From positions 1 through 64,000 of the forward strand of contig CALSUB010000008.1 in assembly GCA_943789425.1 (NCBI GenBank): a stretch of 64,000 bases of DNA, given 5' to 3'. This document shows, piece by piece, positions 37,417-44,909 of the stretch. Position numbers and translations under genes: made by a program. Below the pieces are notes generated by a model. That model was given only the letters and a program-made list of their open reading frames with translations, did not search any database and had not been told where the DNA came from. Position 1 is the first letter of the stretch. Every line of letters begins with the position of its first letter. This DNA comes from an uncultured Luminiphilus sp. (lineage in GTDB: Bacteria > Pseudomonadota > Gammaproteobacteria > Pseudomonadales > Halieaceae).

Positions 37417-39252
37417 ATGCTCAGAATGCCGGTGATGGTCGCTGCGGGTGGCGTCAACAGTGCAGGGCGGACGTCGCGGCGACATGCTTACCGCAGGATG
37501 GTGTGGGACCATCTGAGTGCGGACGATCGTGCCGGCACAGAATCGGCTTTGGCCCAAATGATGGGAACGCAAGATAGCTCGCTGATACGTCATCACACGT
37601 TGGTCAGAGAGATAGAAGCCGACTGGTTTGATCATCGCGCCGTGCCATGGCATCGGCGAGCGACGAGTGCGGCCGGCCAGTCAGATCATTGCTTTGAGTA
37701 CAGTGCGGGCGCGATGAGCGACGGCACAGTGATTGGTGCTCGCACCCAAACAGTGGAGGGTAAGCGGGTCCGACTTGCGCTCCAGCCTGAGTCCGAAGTG
37801 CTGTTGCCAAGCACGCGGCAGTTCGAGGTCAGTAGCGCAGGTCAACTGCCTACGGGCTTTGATCCGGGGGCACTCTACCCGTCAAGGAACCACCCTCGCG
37901 CCCTGCAGATGACCGTTTTTGCGATGTCGGATGCGCTGGCTGATTTGGGCATGGACTGGCCGAGCTTGGCGGCTAACGTGCCGGCCGAAGCGATCAGCGT
38001 TTATGTGTCGAGTGCGATGGGGCAGCTAGACGACGCGGGTTATGGTGGCATGATGCGATCGCGCTGGCAGGGCCGTCGCGTGAGTTCGAAGCAATGCCCA
38101 TTGGGTTTCGCGGAAATGCCGGGCGACTTTATCAGTGCTTATATTCTGGGTGTGATGAGTCGCACGGGTCCTGCGCTCGGTGCTTGCGCCACTTTTCTCT
38201 ACAACCTCCGGCTCGGTATTGATGATATTCGTGCTGGTCGGTCTCGCATTGCTGTGGTCGGTGCAGCAGAGGCGCCGGTCAATGCCGAACTGATGGACGG
38301 CTATTTGGCCATGGGTGCGTTGGCAACGGATAAAGGCTTGCGGCAACTCGACGGTCAGACTGACACCGAGCAACCGGATAATCGCAGAGCCTGCAGGCCT
38401 TTTGGCGACAATTGTGGCTTCACCATGGCGGAATCTGCCCAGGTTGTGATTTTGATGGACGACGCATTAGCGATTGAGCTGGGAGCCCCCATTCTCGCCG
38501 GTGCGCCTTTCGTGAGTGTGCGAGCGGATGGCGCTAAAAAATCCATTTCGGGGCCCGGAGCGGGGAACTATGTGACGATGGCTGAGGCCGTGAGCACGCT
38601 GCGCAGCATGTTGGGTAGTCAGCGTTTGCGAGCGGGCGGGATGGTGCAGGCACACGGTACCGGCACGCCGCAGAACCGGGTGACGGAATCGACCCTGCTT
38701 AGCCGCGTGGCCCAGGCATTTGATATCAAAGACTGGCCAGTCGCCGCGATCAAGAGTTTTGTAGGCCACTCGCTCGCGGCGGCGGCCGGTGACCAACTCA
38801 CGGCAACCCTTGGGATTTGGCAGCACGGGATCATACCCGGTATCCACACGATTGACGGCTTAGCGTCGGACGTGGAAACCGCCCGTTTATCGTTCGCACT
38901 GAGTGAACGAGAGATCGCTGACCGCGACTATGCCCTCATTAACAGCAAGGGATTCGGCGGTAATAACGCCACCGCCGCGTTACTGAGCCCGCGCACGACA
39001 GAAGCCTTACTGCAGCAACACCATGGGTCTGCCGCGATGACGTCATGGCGGGCTCGCCTGGACAAGGTGAAAGCAGCGCAAGGCGCGATCGAAACGCAGC
39101 GGCTCAAGGGTGAATGGTCACCGGCGTATCATTTCGACGAGGGTGTGCTGACGGATGCTGAGGTGTCTCTGACAGATACGTCGATTACCTTGGGGCAGCA
39201 GACCATGCCACTGCATGGCGTCATTCCAGAGGGTTGGCAAATCGATGGCTAG
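37417..39252 (+). CDS. fabY: Beta-ketoacyl-ACP synthase FabY
   Basis: A 611-residue ketosynthase of FabY type, longer than FabH or FabF/B. The N-terminus LRMPVMVAAGGVNSAGRTSRRHAYRRMVWDHL matches FabY proteins of Pseudomonas and relatives. The catalytic triad is Cys in ALGACATFLYNL, His in QAHGTGTPQNR and His in SFVGHSLAAAAGDQL. It starts fatty-acid synthesis by condensing acetyl-CoA with malonyl-ACP. Start 37417 has GAAAGGTGGA about nine bases upstream; a longer frame from 37342 lacks one. A nitroreductase gene follows after about 45 bases. Confidence 0.9.
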   Translation: MLRMPVMVAAGGVNSAGRTSRRHAYRRMVWDHLSADDRAGTESALAQMMGTQDSSLIRHHTLVREIEADWFDHRAVPWHRRATSAAGQSDHCFEYSAGAMSDGTVIGARTQTVEGKRVRLALQPESEVLLPSTRQFEVSSAGQLPTGFDPGALYPSRNHPRALQMTVFAMSDALADLGMDWPSLAANVPAEAISVYVSSAMGQLDDAGYGGMMRSRWQGRRVSSKQCPLGFAEMPGDFISAYILGVMSRTGPALGACATFLYNLRLGIDDIRAGRSRIAVVGAAEAPVNAELMDGYLAMGALATDKGLRQLDGQTDTEQPDNRRACRPFGDNCGFTMAESAQVVILMDDALAIELGAPILAGAPFVSVRADGAKKSISGPGAGNYVTMAEAVSTLRSMLGSQRLRAGGMVQAHGTGTPQNRVTESTLLSRVAQAFDIKDWPVAAIKSFVGHSLAAAAGDQLTATLGIWQHGIIPGIHTIDGLASDVETARLSFALSEREIADRDYALINSKGFGGNNATAALLSPRTTEALLQQHHGSAAMTSWRARLDKVKAAQGAIETQRLKGEWSPAYHFDEGVLTDAEVSLTDTSITLGQQTMPLHGVIPEGWQIDG

Positions 39253-39298
39253 GTAATAGATTGTCTGCCCCTTTACCTTACCTTTGGACTACCGGCCC

Positions 39299-39850
39299 AT
39301 GTCAGCGATTGACACCTTACTCAACCGAAACTCCCACGCTCGACTGGTTGACCCTGGTCCAGACGCGGCCGAGCTGAATACCATTCTTCAAGCGGCCTTG
39401 CGCGCGCCAGACCATGGGCGCTTGCGTCCTTGGCGGTTTGTGGTGGTTGCCGGTGATCGTCGGCAGGCTCTGGGTGACGTGTTTGTGAGGAGCCTGCGGT
39501 TAAAAGGCGTTGATGATCCGGCAAAGTTGGAAAAGGCAGCCAACGCGCCGCTGCGCGCGCCGCTTATTATTGCGGGTCTTCTTCATGCGGTCGCGCATCC
39601 CAAAATTGCGCGGGAAGAACAAGCTCATGCGGTAGCGGCAGCGCTATCTGCGGCGCAATTAGCGGCCGAAGCGCTGGGTATTGGCAGCATGTGGCGAACC
39701 GGCGGCTATGCGACCGATCCATCAGTGATCGAATCGTTAGGAGGCGCAGTGGATGATCAGGTGATTGGCTTTCTGTATTTGGGCACCCGGGAAGGGCCGC
39801 AGAAACTGCGTCCCGAAGAGCCGCTTGATACTTTTGTCAGCTACTTTTAA
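39299..39850 (+). CDS. Nitroreductase-family protein (YdjA-like)
   Basis: A 183-residue compact nitroreductase of the YdjA group: AIDTLLNRNSHARLVDPGP, LRAPDHGRLRPWRFVVV and AAQLAAEALGIGSMWRTGGYA, then DQVIGFLYLGTREG. Start ATG 39299 is chosen over a TTG at 39284. FMN-dependent NAD(P)H oxidoreductase; substrate unknown. It lies between fabY and ppiC, so it may be in the same transcript. Confidence 0.85.
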   Translation: MSAIDTLLNRNSHARLVDPGPDAAELNTILQAALRAPDHGRLRPWRFVVVAGDRRQALGDVFVRSLRLKGVDDPAKLEKAANAPLRAPLIIAGLLHAVAHPKIAREEQAHAVAAALSAAQLAAEALGIGSMWRTGGYATDPSVIESLGGAVDDQVIGFLYLGTREGPQKLRPEEPLDTFVSYF

Positions 39851-39885
39851 ATTGCCGACCACGTTTTGGGGATAGCGAACTCACC

Positions 39886-40806
39886 ATGTTGAAAAAGCCT
39901 TGGCTGCACTTTTTAGTGCTGGGTTTATTTCTGTTTACGGCGGGTCGCTGGGCCTTTCCTGTGCCCAAACCGATGCTGGGACCGCCCAATGCAGCGCGGC
40001 TGAAGGCAATGACCGAGAACTACCGCCAGTTCAGCCGAGATGAGATTAGCGCTGAAGTGCTCTCGAGATTTATTGACGCTGAGTTGCGTGATGAACTGCT
40101 CTTTCGGGAGGCGCTTCAGCGGGGTTTGCAGTATCGCGATGTCGCCATTGAGCAACGGATTATCCGAAATATGCGCTTCCTGGATGCGGATACCGAGGCC
40201 GACGATGCCACGCTCATCGAGCAGGGCTATGCCCTGCGGTTGCCATTAACCGATGAGGTGATTCGCCGACGGCTGGTTCAGATTATGGAGCGACTCATCG
40301 TGGCGACAGCGCGCAATGCGCCGCCCACACCAGATGAGATTGCTGCGCGTTATCAGCGCGATATCGGTAGTTGGTTGGAGCCCCCACTTTATAGTTTTAG
40401 TCATGTTTTTTTGTCAGTTGAACGTGCCGACGAGATGCCTCAACTCATCGCAGCGGTAGAGGCTGACCAGATGAGCAGCGAGCAGGCGAGAGCACTGGGT
40501 GCCCCGTTTCTGTCGGGCTATGACTTTAGGTTGCAAAGCGCCGAGCAAATGAGCCGGGTGTTTGGTGTGGACTTTGCGGAGCAGCTGACGGCACTGGACC
40601 CCGCGCCCGGTGATTGGGTCGGACCTATTGCCTCGGCTTTTGGTCAGCATTATGTCTTCATTGCCGCGGTGCAGCCCGAACGAACGATGCCGCTGGAAGA
40701 GGTGACTCTGAAAATAGAAGGCGCGCTCGTTCGTGAGGCTGAGGAACGCGCCGTGGACGACTGGGTAAACAATGCGTTTATTGGGTACGAGGTGGTGCGC
40801 TCATGA
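39886..40806 (+). CDS. Membrane-anchored PpiC/SurA-type peptidyl-prolyl isomerase
   Basis: A 306-residue protein: an N-terminal membrane helix (LHFLVLGLFLFTAGRWAF), a helical chaperone-like region and a divergent parvulin domain in the second half (YSFSHVFLSVER, ALGAPFLSGYDFRL, GDWVGPIASAFGQHYVFIAAVQPERTMPLEEV). It would fold proteins in the periplasm. The stop overlaps the next start by four bases (ATGA, 40803-40806), so it is coupled to the HupE/UreJ-like gene. Related pairs in other bacteria also unite PpiC with HupE_2-type proteins. Confidence 0.8.
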   Translation: MLKKPWLHFLVLGLFLFTAGRWAFPVPKPMLGPPNAARLKAMTENYRQFSRDEISAEVLSRFIDAELRDELLFREALQRGLQYRDVAIEQRIIRNMRFLDADTEADDATLIEQGYALRLPLTDEVIRRRLVQIMERLIVATARNAPPTPDEIAARYQRDIGSWLEPPLYSFSHVFLSVERADEMPQLIAAVEADQMSSEQARALGAPFLSGYDFRLQSAEQMSRVFGVDFAEQLTALDPAPGDWVGPIASAFGQHYVFIAAVQPERTMPLEEVTLKIEGALVREAEERAVDDWVNNAFIGYEVVRS

Positions 40807-41780
40807 GGTACCTGCTCTGTGTCCTCACATTATTGTTGTCGGTAGAAGCGGGTGCGCATCGCTTTGCGCCGTCATTGTTAGAGGTTCGGCAACTCTCGGA
40901 TAATGGCTTGACAGCAACTTGGAAAACGCCAGCACAGAAAGTGTCGGCGACACCCATTGAGCCGCAGTTCCCCCCCGATTGTAAACGCACTTCTGAGTCT
41001 CCCTGGATCCAAGAAGGGACCGGCATGTTGCGGCAAATACAGCTGACCTGCCCTAACGGCATAGTGGGAAAGACAGTGTCGGTCAGTGGTTTAGGTGAGA
41101 ATCAGTCGTCTGCCTTATTGAGAGTTTATCTGGCCGATGATGTTTTTCATCAGGCAGTGTTCACCGCCGATCAGCCGTCTTTTTTGGTGCCTACTGAGGG
41201 TACCCCAAGCGCGGTCATCCTTGACTACAGCTGGCTGGGTGCTGAGCACATCTGGGCAGGACCAGATCATCTCTTATTTGTCATGGGCTTGTTGCTGTTG
41301 GTGGGGTGGAACCGCCGACTCATTTATACCGTAACCGCGTTCACGCTGGGGCACAGCGTGACATTGGCGATGGTGACGCTTGGCGTCTTTGACTACCCGG
41401 TCTCGCTGGTGGAGTTCATGATTGCCTTGTCAATTTTTGTGCTTGCCGTTGAATTGGCGCGCGGGGAGTTGGGCGGACGCCTTTGGCGTCAACCTTGGTG
41501 GCTGGCCGGTCTCTTTGGCTTGTTGCACGGCATGGGGTTTGCAGGTGCGCTGGCAGAGACGGGGTTACCGCAATCTAATATTCCTCTTGCGCTACTGTTT
41601 TTTAATGTGGGTATCGAGCTGGGCCAACTGGCTTTTATTGCGCTGCTGGTGGTGGTGGCCGCGATCGGAGTCCGATTGGTCGGGCCCCGGATCAGTGTGT
41701 GGCGCCCCGTGCCGGTATACACACTGGGTGCATTGTCGGCTATGTGGTGCATAGAGCGCGGTCTAGAGGTGTTGGCCTAA
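40803..41780 (+). CDS. HupE/UreJ-2 family membrane protein
   Basis: A 325-residue protein with signal peptide (MRYLLCVLTLLLSVEAGA), a periplasmic domain of about 130 residues, and a C-terminal membrane domain with six to seven helices. Conserved His residues stand in AEHIWAGPDHLLFVMGL, FTLGHSVTLA and LFGLLHGMGFA, as in HupE/UreJ and their metal (nickel or cobalt) transport relatives. The final helices end WRPVPVYTLGALSAMWCIERGLEVLA. Possible role in metal handling. It is translated together with the preceding PPIase gene. If cleaved at AGA, the mature chain starts with His. Confidence 0.85.
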   Translation: MRYLLCVLTLLLSVEAGAHRFAPSLLEVRQLSDNGLTATWKTPAQKVSATPIEPQFPPDCKRTSESPWIQEGTGMLRQIQLTCPNGIVGKTVSVSGLGENQSSALLRVYLADDVFHQAVFTADQPSFLVPTEGTPSAVILDYSWLGAEHIWAGPDHLLFVMGLLLLVGWNRRLIYTVTAFTLGHSVTLAMVTLGVFDYPVSLVEFMIALSIFVLAVELARGELGGRLWRQPWWLAGLFGLLHGMGFAGALAETGLPQSNIPLALLFFNVGIELGQLAFIALLVVVAAIGVRLVGPRISVWRPVPVYTLGALSAMWCIERGLEVLA

Positions 41781-41820
41781 GTTCCCAGTCTAGAGTCTCA
41801 GCCTAGGTTCTCTGTCTCGA

Positions 41821-42621
41821 TTATGGATTGCCAGGCCAGTTCTTCATCGGGATGGCGGGATGCAGGGCGATGGCAAGACCCTCGTCGATGTGATTTTCGT
41901 TTTCTAATACATCTCTGCGCCGCACAAAAGCCGTTCCGCTCCGTGTATCGACCGCATCAGTGACCTCCATACCACCTTCTCCTGAGAACACGCGACCCAA
42001 GTCCATGTTAAACCACGCAACGCGCATAGAGGCTGCGGCCACTGCGCGAGACCAATCAAACTCTGAGGTTACGCCACTACCTGCGCCCTGAATGGCGGGT
42101 TTGCGGGTCACCCCGTCGAATCGAGTGACGCGATTCAATCCCTGCTCGTAATAAATATCTTTTTCGATGATGTCCGTGAAGATAATGCTGGTGATATCGG
42201 TTTGCTCTCGAAGCTGGTCACGCACAGCCTGCACAATTTGAACGAACGATTTTTGATTGACTCGCCCAGTGGTGGGGTCAATGGGGTCTCCATAAATTAA
42301 GATCGCATTACTCCAGCGTTGCGCAAATTCTCGCTGCGGCCTGACGGTGTAGCCGGCACTTTCAAGGTATTCCTCAACACGCTGATCGACAAACAGCTCG
42401 CGTTTTTTGAGATAGTTGCGCGACGGCCCACCGAGATTCACGTTGGCAATGACGACTACGTTGCTCTCGAGTTGGCCAAAGAGGGCCTCGTCGAAGATAT
42501 TGGTCGGGGTGGTGACGTTGTATCCTCCACCCACGGTGGCTGATCCGCAGGCCACAAGCAGCGTCATCAGGGTCGTCGCAAGAGCGAGGCGACGGAGTGT
42601 GAGCCCCAGTGCCGCTTGCAC
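41821..42621 (-). CDS. Uncharacterised lipoprotein
   Basis: A 266-residue lipoprotein: the leader has a hydrophobic core ending TLLVAC, then GSATVGGGYN. The body has no family I recognise; it contains NVVVIANVNLGGPSRNYLKKRELFVDQRVEEYLESAGY and DITSIIFTDIIEKDIYYEQGLNRVTRFDGV, a mixed alpha/beta pattern reminiscent of outer-membrane assembly lipoproteins (inference). The start is GTG at 42621. It is divergent from the hydrolase gene (42714) with about 90 bases between. Confidence 0.7.
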   Translation of the reverse strand: MQAALGLTLRRLALATTLMTLLVACGSATVGGGYNVTTPTNIFDEALFGQLESNVVVIANVNLGGPSRNYLKKRELFVDQRVEEYLESAGYTVRPQREFAQRWSNAILIYGDPIDPTTGRVNQKSFVQIVQAVRDQLREQTDITSIIFTDIIEKDIYYEQGLNRVTRFDGVTRKPAIQGAGSGVTSEFDWSRAVAAASMRVAWFNMDLGRVFSGEGGMEVTDAVDTRSGTAFVRRRDVLENENHIDEGLAIALHPAIPMKNWPGNP

Positions 42622-42713
42622 GCAGATGCCGCGGGAGTCGTAACAGAGAGTGCCCTGACATTTTATGATTCCTATTGGTCGAGCGGCCTATCCTACCAAA
42701 AGGAGAATCGCGG

Positions 42714-43484
42714 ATGAACACAACGATTTACGCGAGCACTTCGGGGGAGGGCCCCGATGTGCTCCTCCTCCATGGCCTCTTTGGGCAAGGCAGTAACCTC
42801 CGGGGTATCGCCAGAGCCTTGGAGGCCCAGTTTAGGGTGCATTGTCTTGATTTGCCCGATCATGGCCGCTCGTTATGGCTGGACGAGGCTTCTTTGGCGC
42901 ATTACGCCCGGGCGGTTGTGCGGTGGATGAGTGAATCAGGCATCGCCAGCGCGCATGTTGTGGGGCACTCCCTAGGGTGGCAAGGTCGCGATGCAATTAG
43001 CGCTGAGTCATGCGTCGCGGGTCAACCGCTTGGTGGTCGCCGATATCGCGCCCGCTCGCCTACGCCGCGACAGCACGCTGACGTCTTTGAGGCGCTGCTG
43101 CAGGTAGCGGAGGCTCGCTGCCAATCGCGGCAGGCGGCGGACGAGGTCTTGGCCAACCTGATCGAGGACCCCGGGGTGAGGGGATATTTATTGATGGGTT
43201 TGGAGAGGAGAGCGGGGGCCTATGATTGGCGCTTTAATGTTAAGGGGCTGTTGAGGGGATATGCCCAGCTCTGCGCGGCGCCTGCTTTTGAACACGTTTT
43301 TACAGGTCAAACACTGTTTCTGCGCGGCGCCGATTCGAACTATGTCAGAGCTGAGCACGAAAGCACCATGACAAAATGGTTCTCGGCCAGCCGCTTGGTC
43401 TCACTGACAGGCGCGGGCCATTGGCTTCATACGGACCAACCCACTGCTTTTTATGATCAAGTGATGCGCCACTTCACAGCGTGA
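42714..43484 (+). CDS. Alpha/beta hydrolase, YbfF-like (two compensating frameshifts)
   Basis: A 256-residue hydrolase. LLLHGLFGQGSNLRGIAR gives the oxyanion loop, VVGHSLG the nucleophilic Ser, GADSNYV... the acidic residue region and GAGHWLHTDQP the catalytic His. Between about 42975 and 43060 the text leaves the conserved frame: read in the adjacent frame this stretch is GGKVAMQLALSHASRVNRLVVADIAP, exactly the family sequence, and the original frame returns at HADVFEALLQ. Two small indels therefore cancel each other. AGGAG upstream supports the ATG at 42714. It would hydrolyse esters or thioesters. Confidence 0.82.
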   Translation: MNTTIYASTSGEGPDVLLLHGLFGQGSNLRGIARALEAQFRVHCLDLPDHGRSLWLDEASLAHYARAVVRWMSESGIASAHVVGHSLGWQGRDAISAESCVAGQPLGGRRYRARSPTPRQHADVFEALLQVAEARCQSRQAADEVLANLIEDPGVRGYLLMGLERRAGAYDWRFNVKGLLRGYAQLCAAPAFEHVFTGQTLFLRGADSNYVRAEHESTMTKWFSASRLVSLTGAGHWLHTDQPTAFYDQVMRHFTA

Positions 43485-43618
43485 GTTGCCATCGGTTCCG
43501 TCAGGACTTCGTGTGACGGTGCTCTTTCATCAAAAGTGTCCACAGTTTCTGTGGATAACACGTTGGATAATTTGTTTACCCCGCTACTTAAGACCGAGAA
43601 ACAGTGCACTCCAATAGA

Positions 43619-43637
43619 TTGGTCAAATTTTAACCAA
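43619..43637. promoter_or_regulatory. 19-bp near-perfect palindrome
   Basis: TTGGTCAAATTTTAACCAA pairs at eight of nine positions around its central T. It resembles a dimeric-regulator site and lies in the AT-rich gap between convergent genes. Function unknown. Confidence 0.4.
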
Positions 43638-43665
43638 AATGTAATATACGATTAAAAACATATAC

Positions 43666-43708
43666 TTATGACGTACCTGTCAGGCATGTTGTGTAATATA
43701 CGTCATAA
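43666..43708. repeat. Inverted repeat with 10-bp arms
   Basis: TTATGACGTA (43666-43675) and TACGTCATAA (43699-43708) are perfect reverse complements with 23 bases between. A copy of the direct repeat GTAATATACG overlaps the second arm. Could be a binding site pair, a hairpin in a transcript or a mobile-element trace. Confidence 0.5.
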
Positions 43709-43831
43709 CCGGCGTAAAATTGAATCGCCAGCGGGTGATGTGCATAAGAAGTTGGCAGGTGCTACTACAGATCTCTGCTCTCGTATATCCCCTAGCAAGT
43801 TTTTTTTTAAAAAATAGGGGTCGCGGTGCTT

Positions 43832-44188
43832 TTAAGGCCCACGATACCGACAGCCGGTGTTGCAGGTCTCTTTGATTTCCACTTCGGTCAGTTCGGGAAG
43901 GCTGGGCTTTAGTCGTTGCCAGATCCAGTGTGCTAGATTTTCACTGGTGGGATTCTCTAAACCGGGTACGTCGTTGAGGTAATGGTGATCGAGTTGCTCA
44001 TATAGCGGCGCAAATGCTTGCTTGATCACATCAAAATCCATGATCCAGCCAGTTTGAGGGTCCACTTCGCCGCTGATGGTCAATCGGACCCAGAAGGAGT
44101 GGCCGTGCAGGCGCGCGCACTTATGCCCTTCGGGCACATGGGGCAAAAGGTGGGCCGCCTCGAACTGAAAGTCTTTGTATAGCTCCAT
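43832..44188 (-). CDS. queD: 6-carboxy-5,6,7,8-tetrahydropterin synthase QueD
   Basis: A 118-residue Que[25 protein letters not shown] holds a zinc-ligand His and the catalytic Cys region, HGHSF the next two zinc His, DHHYLND and PTSENLA the conserved later motifs, and [10 protein letters not shown] the end. It makes 6-carboxytetrahydropterin in queuosine synthesis. ATG 44188 with GGAGG seven bases upstream is preferred to GTG 44194. It stands alone next to two tRNA genes. Confidence 0.93.
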   Translation of the reverse strand: MELYKDFQFEAAHLLPHVPEGHKCARLHGHSFWVRLTISGEVDPQTGWIMDFDVIKQAFAPLYEQLDHHYLNDVPGLENPTSENLAHWIWQRLKPSLPELTEVEIKETCNTGCRYRGP

Positions 44189-44293
44189 TGGCACACCTCC
44201 ATCAGGGGCGCTCGCGAAATCACGGCGGGAGTTTACACGGTTTAATTCGTTCGGCGATGCCTGTCAGCGACCCCAAAAGCACCTGAAAGCGCA

Positions 44294-44321
44294 TTGACAC
44301 ATAGGCAGTGATCCCTATAAT
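44294..44321 (+). promoter_or_regulatory. Consensus sigma70 promoter of the tRNA genes
   Basis: TTGACA (44294-44299), 16 bases, TATAAT (44316-44321): perfect -35 and -10 hexamers. A GC-rich discriminator (GCGC) follows, as expected for growth-rate and stringently controlled stable RNA promoters. tRNA-Val begins 17 bases further on. Confidence 0.9.
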
Positions 44322-44338
44322 GCGCATCTCTTGACGTG

Positions 44339-44414
44339 GGGTGATTAGCTCAGCTGGGAGAGCATCTGCCTTACAAGCAGAGGGTCGGCGGTTCGATCCC
44401 GTCATCACCCACCA
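44339..44414 (+). tRNA. tRNA-Val (TAC)
   Basis: A complete 76-base cloverleaf with encoded CCA: acceptor GGGTGAT/ATCACCC, D-arm TAGCTCAGCTGGGAGAGC, anticodon arm TCTGC-CTTACAA-GCAGA with TAC, and T-arm GGTTCGATCCC. Strong promoter upstream and tRNA-Asp 50 bases downstream. Confidence 0.97.
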
Positions 44415-44464
44415 TTTATTGGGAAAGAACGTCAAGCGCAACCGATGCATCGCATCGTCTACCT

Positions 44465-44541
44465 GGAGCGGTAGTTCAGTTGGTTAGAATACCGGCCTGT
44501 CACGCCGGGGGTCGCGGGTTCGAGTCCCGTCCGCTCCGCCA
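44465..44541 (+). tRNA. tRNA-Asp (GTC)
   Basis: A complete 77-base cloverleaf with encoded CCA: acceptor GGAGCGG/CCGCTCC, D-arm TAGTTCAGTTGGTTAGAA, anticodon arm CCGGC-CTGTCAC-GCCGG with GTC, T-arm GGGTTCGAGTCCC. Its 3' end is a typical phage or island integration site, and an integrase remnant lies 143 bases beyond it. Confidence 0.97.
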
Positions 44542-44583
44542 TTTTTCTCTAGTATTATCAGCAGGTTACAAAGAGGCGACTGA

Positions 44584-44605
44584 TTTTTCCCGCCTTTTTC
44601 CCGCC
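44584..44605. repeat. 11-bp tandem direct repeat
   Basis: TTTTTCCCGCC occurs twice in tandem, between tRNA-Asp and the integrase remnant. It may be an integrase arm-type site or part of a decayed integrase 3' end. A perfect 8-bp inverted repeat, AGTATGGG/CCCATACT, follows at 44639-44646 and 44678-44685. Confidence 0.5.
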
Positions 44606-44684
44606 TTTCGCTCTGATTTTGCCTCTAAATCCGACTTGAGTATGGGTGGTGCGATTGGGGCAAAAAGCACTGGACTACCCCATA

Positions 44685-44903
44685 CTAGATGTTGTTCAGC
44701 AGATTGACCTGATCGCGGTCTTTAACCCCTGATATCCAATCGGCATAGGTCTTGAGAAACATCTCAGTGGTGTGACCCAGCTGCTTAGCTGCAAACGCAG
44801 GCTCGACTCCGGCCATTAGCATCTCTGATGCTCTGGTATGCCGAGGAAGCCTGACATTCTGGCTGACACCAGGGCCGAGCGTGAATAGGTTTTTATTGAT
44901 CAA
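44685..44903 (-). pseudogene. Tyrosine recombinase (phage/island integrase), C-terminal remnant
   Basis: About 70 codons of a tyrosine recombinase C-terminus: PRHTRASEMLMAGVEPAF (the RH of the box II HxxRH region), AAKQLGHTTEMFLKTYADWI with the second His and the nucleophilic Tyr. The N-terminal three quarters are missing and the only start is a TTG, so this is a truncated gene. It lies behind tRNA-Asp in the orientation expected for an integrated element. This suggests a former island beginning here. Confidence 0.85.
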
Positions 44904-44909
44904 CGGCCT

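Larger units (their letters stand above)
43485..43831. other. AT-rich convergent intergenic region with palindromes
   Basis: No coding frame is convincing. The 347 bases lie downstream of both neighbours (hydrolase plus strand, queD minus strand), so no promoter is expected, yet the region is much richer in A and T than its surroundings. It holds a near-perfect 19-bp palindrome (43619-43637), an inverted repeat (arms 43666-43675 and 43699-43708) and a 10-bp direct repeat GTAATATACG (43641-43650, 43693-43702). A T-run follows near 43800. Confidence 0.6.

Noticed and set aside
44220-44450. 76-codon minus-strand frame over tRNA-Val
   Set aside because: The peptide is read antisense through the tRNA and the 3' CCA region. 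Similar spurious frames arise at tRNA genes in many genomes.
44480-44707. 75-codon plus-strand frame starting inside tRNA-Asp
   Set aside because: The frame begins in the tRNA itself and its start is the typical artefact of tRNA-Asp translation.
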